A stretch of DNA of 6,401 nucleotides from the NCBI GenBank assembly GCA_937916365.1, contig CALFSY010000226.1, forward strand, positions 1 through 6,401, written 5' to 3'. The notes below the pieces were generated by a model that worked only from the letters and a program-made list of their open reading frames with translations, was not told the DNA's origin and ran no database searches. Origin of the DNA: an uncultured Jannaschia sp. (GTDB taxonomy: Bacteria > Pseudomonadota > Alphaproteobacteria > Rhodobacterales > Rhodobacteraceae). The position numbers were made by a program, and so were the translations under genes. Shown one piece after another: positions 1 through 6,265 of the stretch. Numbering within the stretch: the first letter of the stretch is position 1; each line of letters opens with the position of its first letter.

Positions 1-590
1 ACCTCTGATCGGGCGCCGATGAAACAATCGTCTTCGATGATTGTGGGGGTTGCTTGCATTGGTTCTAAAACCCCGCCGATGCCAACGCCGCCGGATAGAT
101 GCACGTTTTTGCCGATTTGCGCGCATGACCCAACGGTTGCCCATGTATCAACCATCGTGCCGCGATCAACATAGGCGCCAAGGTTGACAAACGATGGCAT
201 CAACACCACGCCGGGCGCGATATAGGCCGATTTGCGCACCACCGCGTTTGGCACCGCGCGAAATCCGGCAGCACGCCATTGGTTTTCGCCCCAATCTTTC
301 CATTTGCTATCGACCTTGTCCCACCAAGCCCCGCCTTGGGGGCTGCCGGGGTGTGGCGCCATGTCATTGAGGCGAAACCCTAATAACACCGCCTTTTTGG
401 CCCACTGATTAACGTGCCAGGTACCGTCAGATTGCCGTTCGGCCACCCGTAGGTCCCCACTGTCAAGGGCCTTAAGTGTGTCTTCAACCGCCGTGCGCAG
501 GTCGCCCGTGGTGGCGGGTGTGATATGGTCGCGCGTTTCCCATGCGGTTTCAATCGCTGTTTCAAGCGTTGCTATATCTATGGCAGACAT
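1..590 (-). CDS. dapD: 2,3,4,5-tetrahydropyridine-2,6-dicarboxylate N-succinyltransferase (partial, C-terminus off the left edge)
   Basis: DapD transfers a succinyl group from succinyl-CoA to tetrahydrodipicolinate in the cytoplasm, a step of the succinylase route to meso-diaminopimelate and lysine. The 196 visible residues hold the alpha-helical N-terminal domain (about 1-105), then left-handed beta-helix hexapeptide repeats from about residue 120 (IAPGVV, LMPSFV, NLGAYV). Next comes the family hallmark DRGTMVDTWATVGSCAQIG at 142-160 and SGGVGIGGVLEP at 166-177. This agrees almost letter for letter with what I recall of enterobacterial DapD. The family is about 275 residues long, so roughly the last 80 are outside the window. 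The ATG at 588-590 is preceded by AAAGG (598-602, minus strand) at 7 nt spacing. It lies 29 nt after the mepA stop on the same strand with no terminator visible, so it is probably the downstream member of a transporter-mepA-dapD operon. Identification is very secure. Confidence 0.96.
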   Translation of the reverse strand, partial: MSAIDIATLETAIETAWETRDHITPATTGDLRTAVEDTLKALDSGDLRVAERQSDGTWHVNQWAKKAVLLGFRLNDMAPHPGSPQGGAWWDKVDSKWKDWGENQWRAAGFRAVPNAVVRKSAYIAPGVVLMPSFVNLGAYVDRGTMVDTWATVGSCAQIGKNVHLSGGVGIGGVLEPMQATPTIIEDDCFIGARSE

Positions 591-619
591 GCGCACACCT
601 TTCGTTCAAAATAAGTGTC

Positions 620-1552
620 TTATTGGTTCAAAAGACCCACACATGCCCTTGGTAAATCCCCCAAGGTTAGGGGCGCACGCGGTGGCGGCGGGGTATAATT
701 TGGGTCAGGTGGCGGTGGGTTTAGGATGCGTTCAGCACGGGCGCGGGCTTCGTCACATCCATCGCCGGGGGGAACCGGGGTTTGTTCATCGCAATCGGGC
801 GATCCCGATGGGCAATGCAACCGGATGTGAAAATGATAATGGTGGCCATTGGCCGGGCGGATGTTGCGCAGATAACTGCGGTCGCCGGTTTCATTATCGC
901 ACATCCAAACCTTTGCGCCCGTGAATACGAAAATACGCGCCACGCGCGGGTCACGTGCGGCCATGCGCAACACCTGCATATGTTCGGCCGTCCAATTTGT
1001 GCCCACTCGTGCCCCACGGGCCGATCGCGTGGAAATCGACGATAGATTTTCACGTTCCGCCCGGCTTAGGTCCAATCGCCCGGGCGGCAACATCCAAATG
1101 TCGGCATCAAGCCCCGATTGATGACTGACATGCCCGGTCAGCATCGGCCCCCCACGCGGTTGCGCCATATCGCCGATATACAGTCCATTCCATGAGGTTT
1201 GGCTCGCCACCTGGCGGCTAAGATTTTGTAGATAGTCGATCAATTCGGGATGGCCCCAGTTTCGGTTCCGAGACAGGCGCATCGCCTGCCACGTAGGCCC
1301 ATTTTCAGGCAGCATTTGCGCCCCGGACAGACAGCCGTTGGAATAAAATCCGATCACCCTGCTGTCACCGGCGTTGGGCGCACTTTGATCGCCAAAAACC
1401 AACCGCGCCTCTTGTGTTGAAATGGTAGGGTCAAGGGGGGGGAACACCTCGGCGCGATCACCCTGATTGTTTTGTATTCTGCTGCAGGCCGCCATCAAAA
1501 TGGTGATGACAACTGTTATGATGGCTATACGTTGAAATAATGTCCGCGGCAT
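620..1552 (-). CDS. mepA: Penicillin-insensitive murein DD-endopeptidase (peptidase M74), putative lipoprotein
   Basis: MepA is a zinc metallopeptidase of the LAS group that cuts D-Ala-mDAP (and LD) crosslinks in periplasmic peptidoglycan. The 310-residue product starts with a hydrophobic signal (about 7-22) ending in LMAAC, so Cys23 is a possible lipidation site followed by Ser. The zinc site is clear: HVSHQSGLDAD at 141-151 (H144 and D151 as ligands) and HHYHFH at 237-242 (H242 as ligand). Six further cysteines at 74, 218, 247, 254, 266 and 304 repeat, as I recall it, the spacing of the three disulfides of E. coli MepA, except for a longer last interval. That interval carries a proline-rich stretch (279-291), so the fold is probably intact. 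A start at 1588 is also open, but 1552 has AGAGGA upstream and puts the signal peptide at the N-terminus. TAA of the transporter and this ATG are 2 nt apart, so translation is probably coupled. Confidence 0.93.
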   Translation of the reverse strand: MPRTLFQRIAIITVVITILMAACSRIQNNQGDRAEVFPPLDPTISTQEARLVFGDQSAPNAGDSRVIGFYSNGCLSGAQMLPENGPTWQAMRLSRNRNWGHPELIDYLQNLSRQVASQTSWNGLYIGDMAQPRGGPMLTGHVSHQSGLDADIWMLPPGRLDLSRAERENLSSISTRSARGARVGTNWTAEHMQVLRMAARDPRVARIFVFTGAKVWMCDNETGDRSYLRNIRPANGHHYHFHIRLHCPSGSPDCDEQTPVPPGDGCDEARARAERILNPPPPDPNYTPPPPRAPLTLGDLPRACVGLLNQ

Positions 1553-1554
1553 GA

Positions 1555-2940
1555 TTACACAGTCCTCTGCCCTTGTGGATTGACCCAAAACATCAACACC
1601 AAACCGATCAGGAAAAGCAAAACCAAAGGTGTGACACCCATCGCCTGATTATTCGTAAGATCGGTCATAAATCCAATCGACAAGGGTGCGATAAACGATG
1701 TGGCCTTTCCCGCCAAGGCATAAAGACCAAAACCTTCGGTCATTTTTTCATCATCGGCCTGGCGAACCATCATCGTGCGCGACGCCGTTTGCAACGCCCC
1801 ACCTGCCGCCCCGATCACCGCGCCAAGGATGTAAAACACCATATCGGGCAAGTGGGAATCGGGGCCGACCGGCACGCCAAAAACATGGTCGCGGCTAACA
1901 AATATAATTGCCACCGCGACCAAGGTTAAAACCGCAACGTTCGCCACGATAACCGGCTTTGGCCCATACCGACTGTCGGCGCGCCCCCCAAGCCAGGAAA
2001 ATATCACCCCGGTCACAAGCGCCAAAATACCAAAAAGACCCACATCAATAACGTTCCACCCTAAAACGCCGGCGGTATAAATACCGCCGAACACATACAT
2101 TCCGTTCAAGGCGTCACGGTAAAACATTGATGATCCGAGGTAGGCAAACAAACTTTGGTTTTTGGGCAGGTTTTGCAATGTTGTGCGCAGCTCTGGCCAC
2201 GCCGTTTTAATCGCTTGCCGAACGGGGATCATGGTTGTGGGGCGTGCATCGCGCACCCATAAGAAAAAGGGGATCATGAATATGACATACCATATTGCGG
2301 TCAATGGTCCCACGGCGCGCGTGCCTTCACGGGCGGTGGGGTCAAGCCCCAAAATCGGTGGTGTGCCCAACACGGTGCGCCCGGTTTCCGCGCCTTCGGC
2401 GAAAAACAATAACATAAGCACCAGCGCGACCAATCCTCCCAAATAGCCCAGCGCCCAACCCGTGCCGGAAATTCGCCCCAAATCTGCCCGCTGCCCCAAT
2501 GTGGGCAGGAAAGCATTTGTAAATGTTGTGGTAAATTCCATTCCCACCAAACCCACGGCAAACAAGATAAGAATGGGGATCAGGTGAAATCCCCCTGGAT
2601 CGGCCCACCACAACCCAAAGGCCCCCACCACATAAAAGGCCGAAAACAAGCGGATAAACGGCATACGACGCCCGCACAAATCGGCGATGGCCCCAAGAAA
2701 AGGCGCGCTTAAGGCGATCACAATACCCGCAGCCCCAACACCATACCCCCAGGCCGCCTGTGCCGCCGTGCCATCACCCAACACTTCTGTTACGTAAGGG
2801 CCGAAAATGAATGTCAGCAAAAGCGTATTATAAGGCTGGCTGGCCCAATCAAACGCCCACCATCCCCATAGGCGGCGCTTGGCGGCACGGTCTATGCTCG
2901 TCATGGGCGGTGTGGTTTGCGAAGCAGGCGTTATGGTCAT
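1555..2940 (-). CDS. MFS transporter, UMF1 / Atg22-like family
   Basis: This is a 461-residue polytopic inner-membrane protein with about twelve hydrophobic segments. The opening GWWAFDWASQPYNTLLLTF (26-44) is the signature I associate with the UMF1 (unknown major facilitator 1) / Atg22-like branch. MFS motif-A-like loops are seen twice: DLCGRR (87-92) after the second segment and GGRADSRYGPKP (318-329) in the second half. The family-typical QTASRTMMVRQ (384-394) and EGFGLYALAGKATSF (402-416) follow. Atg22 itself exports amino acids from the yeast vacuole, but bacterial members have no settled substrate, so none is assigned. The ATG at 2938-2940 has no convincing Shine-Dalgarno, and a second ATG at 2902-2904 (residue 13) would still keep the first segment. 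An in-frame stop just upstream excludes earlier starts. It is the first gene of the minus-strand group leading into mepA and dapD. Confidence 0.9.
   Translation of the reverse strand: MTITPASQTTPPMTSIDRAAKRRLWGWWAFDWASQPYNTLLLTFIFGPYVTEVLGDGTAAQAAWGYGVGAAGIVIALSAPFLGAIADLCGRRMPFIRLFSAFYVVGAFGLWWADPGGFHLIPILILFAVGLVGMEFTTTFTNAFLPTLGQRADLGRISGTGWALGYLGGLVALVLMLLFFAEGAETGRTVLGTPPILGLDPTAREGTRAVGPLTAIWYVIFMIPFFLWVRDARPTTMIPVRQAIKTAWPELRTTLQNLPKNQSLFAYLGSSMFYRDALNGMYVFGGIYTAGVLGWNVIDVGLFGILALVTGVIFSWLGGRADSRYGPKPVIVANVAVLTLVAVAIIFVSRDHVFGVPVGPDSHLPDMVFYILGAVIGAAGGALQTASRTMMVRQADDEKMTEGFGLYALAGKATSFIAPLSIGFMTDLTNNQAMGVTPLVLLFLIGLVLMFWVNPQGQRTV
1562..1568 (-). promoter_or_regulatory. Ribosome binding site choosing the mepA start
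   Basis: On the minus strand AGAGGAC lies 9 nt before the ATG at 1550-1552, inside the last codons of the upstream transporter gene. It favours the 1552 start over the in-frame ATG at 1588, which would add twelve hydrophilic residues in front of the signal sequence. Confidence 0.6.
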
Positions 2941-3075
2941 CGCAACAGCTTTGCCAGATCACGTAGCGGGCCGCAAAGTATTTTACATCGGTTTGAATTT
3001 AATACCCCCTGCTTGCATGGGTATGGCCCATCGCCTATGTGGCGCTATGATAGGTCTACAAAGGCGCAAACCGCG
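2941..3075. promoter_or_regulatory. Divergent spacer between the UMF1 transporter and yggT
   Basis: This 135-nt AT-richer spacer must hold the promoters of both flanking genes. The best boxes by eye are a TAAAAT -10-like hexamer on the minus strand (2980-2985) facing the transporter and TATGAT on the plus strand (3046-3051) facing yggT. Neither has a good -35 partner at 16-18 nt. A short inverted repeat ATGGG-TATGG-CCCAT (3017-3031) could be an operator, but its arms are only 5 bp. The location is sound; the individual boxes are weak. Confidence 0.35.
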
Positions 3076-3363
3076 ATGACATCCCTTTTCCAGATTTTGA
3101 TACTTTTGATTGATGTCGCATTTTTTATCGTTATCGTTTATATAATCATCGGTTGGTTGATTGCGTTTCAGGTTCTAAACCTGGGCCAACCGATTGTGGC
3201 GCAGCTTTGGTTAGGTTTGAACCGATTGTTAGAACCGGTGTTCGGCCCCATTAGGCGGCTTTTGCCGCCATTGGGTGGGCTGGATTTGGCGCCGCTGATT
3301 ATGATTTTAGCATTATACATTATCGAAATTATTTTGCGGAATAACGCCGCGATTTTTTTCTAA
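3076..3363 (+). CDS. YggT family integral membrane protein
   Basis: This 95-residue product has two hydrophobic helices (about 4-31 and 71-87) joined by a loop containing EPVFGPIRRLLPPLGGLDLAP (53-73), whose IRR..PPLGGLD.AP core is the hallmark of YggT proteins. Family length is usually around 90-100 residues per repeat, so this is a complete single-repeat member. The biochemical role of YggT is not settled. Links to osmotic shock, cell division and photosystem biogenesis have been proposed for relatives, and nothing here decides between them. The ATG at 3076 is preceded by AAAGG about 11 nt upstream. An in-frame extension back to 2917 would add 53 low-quality residues lying in the promoter spacer and was rejected. 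The gene converges on the TerB-like gene with a 7-nt gap and appears to carry its own terminator in its last codons. Confidence 0.9.
   Translation: MTSLFQILILLIDVAFFIVIVYIIIGWLIAFQVLNLGQPIVAQLWLGLNRLLEPVFGPIRRLLPPLGGLDLAPLIMILALYIIEIILRNNAAIFF
3336..3359 (+). terminator. Terminator-like hairpin inside the 3' end of yggT
   Basis: GCGG (3336-3339) and CCGC (3347-3350) form a 4-bp GC stem, extendable by a T-G wobble, around a 7-nt loop. It is followed after GA by seven T residues (3353-3359). This fits a short Rho-independent terminator for the yggT transcript, placed before the stop codon because the convergent neighbour begins 7 nt later. The stem is short, so the call is tentative. Confidence 0.4.
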
Positions 3364-3370
3364 ACTGCCA

Positions 3371-3847
3371 TTATTCCTCATTGCCGCCTGCATCTATACC
3401 AGATGCACGATGGCGTGCCTCGACCCCCTGGCGCGCCAGGTTTGAATCGCGGTCATTCACACCCAGCATTGGCGCCACCAGACGCAGCAGCGCGTGTTCC
3501 CGATGATCGCGCGCGCCATCGACCAACACTATGTCCCACAGCGCCTCAATAATTTTTATGCGATCTTCGTAAGCGACCGCTGCCTTTATCGCGCGGGTGA
3601 AACGCACGGTATCGGGGGCCTGACGTTCCAAAACCTCTGCCTGGGTGCGCAGGTTGGCGGCATCATCAGGGGTGAGCGCATATTGGGCGCGCAAAAGATG
3701 ATCAATACGTGTAATTTCCACGGCGGCATAATCACCATCGGATCGTGCGATGCGCACCAAAAGCGCGGCCAAAGCAAGGCACGCATCGGGTGCGGGCAAA
3801 GGTTCTGGGTCGGGGGCCGTTAAACGGCGCAGTAAATCGGCAAACAT
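3371..3847 (-). CDS. TerB-like domain protein (tellurite-resistance TerB / DjlA-N fold)
   Basis: This predicted cytoplasmic helical protein of 158 residues has no signal peptide or membrane segment. Residues 23-53 (ALAALLVRIARSDGDYAAVE onward) and 101-129 (EALWDIVLVDGARDHREHAL onward) are the two similar helix-acidic-loop units typical of TerB-like domains. Each has the pattern hydrophobic helix, (S/V)DG, then a charged helix with Glu. In TerB these acidic residues (here D37, D39, E44 and D110, E117) are the likely metal-binding surface. Family members are linked to tellurite resistance and stress, but many stand-alone alphaproteobacterial copies have no known function, so tellurite resistance should not be assumed. 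The ATG at 3845-3847 follows CAGGG about 4 nt upstream. The open frame continues back to 3976, but that part overlaps the end of the PhzF gene and is not TerB-like. It lies 79 nt downstream of the PhzF gene. Confidence 0.82.
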   Translation of the reverse strand: MFADLLRRLTAPDPEPLPAPDACLALAALLVRIARSDGDYAAVEITRIDHLLRAQYALTPDDAANLRTQAEVLERQAPDTVRFTRAIKAAVAYEDRIKIIEALWDIVLVDGARDHREHALLRLVAPMLGVNDRDSNLARQGVEARHRASGIDAGGNEE

Positions 3848-3874
3848 AGCCCTGTAAATAAGCGGTCTTTGGCC

Positions 3875-3919
3875 AAACAAAAGGGTTGCCGCACCACGCA
3901 CACAGTAAAATAAGGCAAC
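3875..3919 (-). terminator. Possible weak terminator after the PhzF gene
   Basis: Reading the minus strand after the PhzF stop, GTTGCC (3919-3914) and GGCAAC (3890-3885) form a perfect 6-bp stem. The loop is long at 23 nt, and CC then TTTTGTTT (3882-3875) follows the stem. It could separate the PhzF transcript from the TerB-like gene, or be chance given the loop length. Confidence 0.25.
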
Positions 3920-3926
3920 GCCCGCG

Positions 3927-4832
3927 TTATGGCAGACGTATTTGCCCCGTGGCCATATGCACGGCTTGGCCCGCAACGCGGGTTGATTTTATCATGCCAT
4001 CAACCACGTCAACCGCCAACCGCAGGTCGCTGGGCCGCCCCATTTCGACCCCTTGGCGCAGCGTGAGCATGGTCTGCCCATCGCGCAACACCCCGTTTTT
4101 CAACAGTTGTCCGGCCAACAATGCCGTTGCAGATCCTGTTGCGGGATCTTCGGGAATACCACCACGAGGGGCAAACATACGGGCCTGGTAATCGGACTGG
4201 TCGCCCGGCGTATATAAATACGCGCTATCAATCACCGGCCCACCATCATTGCACGCTGCCATCATGGCGGACCACGCCGGTTCCATCGGCCAAGCATGTG
4301 CAAGATTGGCAAGATTACGCACCGGCACTTACAAAAAGGCAGGCCCACCTTCGTAAATACCGGGGTCGTGGGGGCCGATGTCACCTTGGGTCAGGCCAAG
4401 CGCGTTTGCAATTTGCGGTAGGGTGGGCACACGGGGTCGCCGTAGGGCGCGTTTCGGGGCCGTGAATTCGGCCCAGGTTTTTCCCCCGCTGCGGTCAAAG
4501 GTGACGGGCACCAAACCGGCCTGTTCCTCCAACGTTAAGGTTATTTCGTTACCGTGCGCAAGGTGTAGGGCGCATCCAATCGTGGGGTGCCCGGCAAAGG
4601 GAATTTCCGCCGTTGGGAAAAAAATGCGCACCTTGGCCGCATGGGCCGGATCATCGGGGGTTTGCACAAAAATCGTTTCAGACAGGTTAAATTGCCATGC
4701 AATGGTTTGCATTTGCGCGGTGGTTAATCCATCGGCGTTTTCCACAATCGCCAAGGGATTACCCGTAAACGGCGTATCGGTGAACACATCGTAAATGTGA
4801 AAAGGGCGTGTTTGAATGTTTGTATTATCCAT
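3927..4832 (-). pseudogene. PhzF family isomerase/epimerase-like protein, interrupted by one in-frame TAA
   Basis: PhzF-family proteins share the two-domain fold of diaminopimelate epimerase. PhzF itself isomerises trans-2,3-dihydro-3-hydroxyanthranilate, but most genomic members have unknown substrates. The first part (167 codons) has FTGNPLAIV (22-30), SETIFVQ with the catalytic-type Glu52, and FAGHPTIGCALH (79-90). It ends GGPAFL and then TAA at 4329-4331. The same frame resumes at once with VPVRNLANLAHA and carries the conserved EDPATGSATALLAG motif (about 228-241) to a normal end at 3927. Total length, about 301 codons counting the stop, matches intact relatives (about 280-300). The break replaces one residue of the usual PAFL-x-VPVR strand, so a single substitution such as TTA to TAA explains it. 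The ATG at 4832 has AGGGG 5 nt upstream. A GTG directly after the stop could restart translation, but no good ribosome site precedes it. Probably a recent pseudogene or a sequencing error. Confidence 0.88.
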
Positions 4833-5013
4833 AATCGCCCCTTTCGCGCGATAAAACGATTAGCCACCTACCCTTAGACCACGGCAAAACCGCAGGAACA
4901 AGGCGCGCACATCGCTGCGCGGTTGCGTTTGCCACGATGACATCGGCATACTGTCGCGCAACCAAACTGGATGTATGGATAACAAAGCACGTCACCAACA
5001 TAAGGAACGTTTC
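4833..5013. promoter_or_regulatory. Divergent spacer between the PhzF gene and the amine oxidase
   Basis: This 181-nt non-coding spacer must hold the promoters for both directions. It contains a perfect inverted repeat CGCGCA-CATCGC-TGCGCG (4904-4921) and a second, overlapping pair GGTTGCG (4921-4927) / CGCAACC (4957-4963) that could form an alternative structure. Toward the oxidase, a weak sigma-70-like pair TTGCGT (4923-4928) and CATACT (4947-4952) with an 18-nt spacer is the best seen. No regulator is recognisable from these elements. Confidence 0.3.
5002..5006 (+). promoter_or_regulatory. Ribosome binding site choosing the amine oxidase start
   Basis: AAGGA sits 7 nt before the ATG at 5014. 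It selects that start over the in-frame ATG at 4975, which would place thirteen charged residues in front of the twin-arginine signal. Confidence 0.75.
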
Positions 5014-6234
5014 ATGGATCGACGTCGTGTCATTGCCATAGCCGGGGCCGGGGTGTTTGCGGGAATGCTGCCTTGGCATCATGCTGCGGCACAAGGGCAC
5101 ACGCCCCTGGGGTATCTGCGCACGAATTGGAGCCGCGACCCCCATACCTTTGGGTCGTATTCTTATGTGGCCCGCGGGGCCACCCAACAGGATCGCCGCC
5201 GATTAGAGGCCCCCGTCGAAGATCGACTGTTTTTCGCGGGCGAGGCCGCGCATCCCCGCTATAATTCAACTGTGCATGCCGCATACGAATCCGGTGTGCG
5301 CGTGGCAGACATGGTATTATCAACACCGGCCGCCCAAATCGCCGTCATCGGCGCAGGGGTCAGCGGATTGGCAACCGCACAACGTCTGGCCGCCCAAGGG
5401 CGTACTGTGACTGTGTTTGAGGCCCGCGCCCGTATCGGCGGGCGTATTCATACAAACCATGATTTGGGCGTGCCGCTTGACCTCGGGGCAAGCTGGATAC
5501 ACGGCATTCGTGGGAATCCTTTAACGGCGCTGGCACAGGATTTGGGTGTGCGCACGGCCCAAACAAGCGATTCGTATGTTTTGCGCGGTGCCAATGGCAT
5601 CCAAATGGCGGACCTTGACGCCCCCGATTGGTTGGACGCTGTCACCGAAATTCAACATAGCGCAGGCGCGGATGCCGATCAGATCAATAATACCGCATAT
5701 TTTGCGCAGAGGGATTATGGTGGCCCTGATGTGGTCTTTCCAGATGGATATAGTGCACTGTTCCCGGCGTTGTCCGGTGCGTATCAAACGCGGCTGTCGG
5801 CCCCCATTCGCGCCGTGCGGTTGCGCGGTTCCAGTGTTGTTTTAACCCTACGCTCGGGTGATGCCCCCGAATTTGACGCCGTGATTGTTACCGTGTCCTT
5901 AGGCGTTTTGAAACAGGGGCAGATTGCGTTTGATCCCGCCTTACCCGTCGATAAAACCCGTGCGATTGCGCGTTTGGGCATGGGCACGTTAGACAAACTT
6001 TACCTTTCTTTTGATCGCGTGTTTTGGGACCGTGATGCAACCTGGATTATCACGCCAGAAACCGGTTTGCCGCCGGGATATTTTAATCAATGGTTGAACC
6101 TGTATCCAATTTTCGGGGCGCCCGTGTTGGTCGCCTTTAACGGGGGCAGCCCTGCATTAGATCTGGCCAATGTATCGGACCGGCGCATCGTTGATATGGC
6201 CTTGGCGGTGCTGCGTTCGGCCTATCCGGTATAA
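5014..6234 (+). CDS. Flavin-containing amine oxidase with circularly permuted domain order, Tat-exported
   Basis: This 406-residue FAD enzyme of the amine oxidase (MAO/PAO/LSD1-like) family is expected to oxidise an amine with O2. The substrate is unknown. Order seen: Tat-type signal MDRRRVIAIAGAG...AAA (1-26, cleavage probably before Q27); TPLGYLRTNWSRDPHTFGSYSYV (30-52); LFFAGEA (72-78); TVHAAYESG (86-94). A short linker leads to the Rossmann GAGVSG (113-118), ribose-binding Glu136, IGGR (141-144), DLGASWIHG (156-164), the substrate domain, and MGTLDKLYLSF (323-333), whose K328 matches the conserved flavin-site Lys. The protein ends ...LAVLRSAYPV. In ordinary relatives the block now at 30-103 comes last, after this point, and GxGxxG comes near the start. 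So all conserved parts are present once, in rotated order. Length and motifs suggest a folded, FAD-loaded protein exported to the periplasm. It is followed 31 nt later by the cupin gene, with no terminator between. Confidence 0.9.
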   Translation: MDRRRVIAIAGAGVFAGMLPWHHAAAQGHTPLGYLRTNWSRDPHTFGSYSYVARGATQQDRRRLEAPVEDRLFFAGEAAHPRYNSTVHAAYESGVRVADMVLSTPAAQIAVIGAGVSGLATAQRLAAQGRTVTVFEARARIGGRIHTNHDLGVPLDLGASWIHGIRGNPLTALAQDLGVRTAQTSDSYVLRGANGIQMADLDAPDWLDAVTEIQHSAGADADQINNTAYFAQRDYGGPDVVFPDGYSALFPALSGAYQTRLSAPIRAVRLRGSSVVLTLRSGDAPEFDAVIVTVSLGVLKQGQIAFDPALPVDKTRAIARLGMGTLDKLYLSFDRVFWDRDATWIITPETGLPPGYFNQWLNLYPIFGAPVLVAFNGGSPALDLANVSDRRIVDMALAVLRSAYPV

Positions 6235-6265
6235 CCTAGTAGTAAGTGCAAAGTTGGAGGAAACC

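Noticed and set aside
478..924. 148-residue plus-strand open frame over dapD and mepA
   Set aside because: It is antisense to two securely identified genes, and the translation shows no recognisable domain.
2917..3075. N-terminal extension of yggT
   Set aside because: The extra 53 residues are not YggT-like, fall in the divergent promoter spacer and overlap the transporter start.
3848..3976. N-terminal extension of the TerB-like protein
   Set aside because: It overlaps the PhzF 3' end, shows no TerB similarity, and the ATG at 3847 has its own upstream CAGGG.
4329..4331. Programmed recoding or a natural two-subunit split of PhzF at the TAA
   Set aside because: TAA is not a known selenocysteine or pyrrolysine codon. 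The break falls within a conserved strand motif of the second domain, not at the domain linker, and no ribosome site precedes the following GTG, so a simple nonsense change is more likely.
4975..5013. Upstream in-frame ATG for the amine oxidase
   Set aside because: It lacks a ribosome site and would put charged residues before the twin-arginine signal; 5014 has AAGGA at ideal spacing.
5014..5322. The N-terminal block of the oxidase as the leftover tail of a separate upstream amine oxidase gene
   Set aside because: It has its own Tat signal, start codon and ribosome site, and the upstream spacer holds no amine oxidase remnant. The downstream part lacks this block, so together they make exactly one complete protein.
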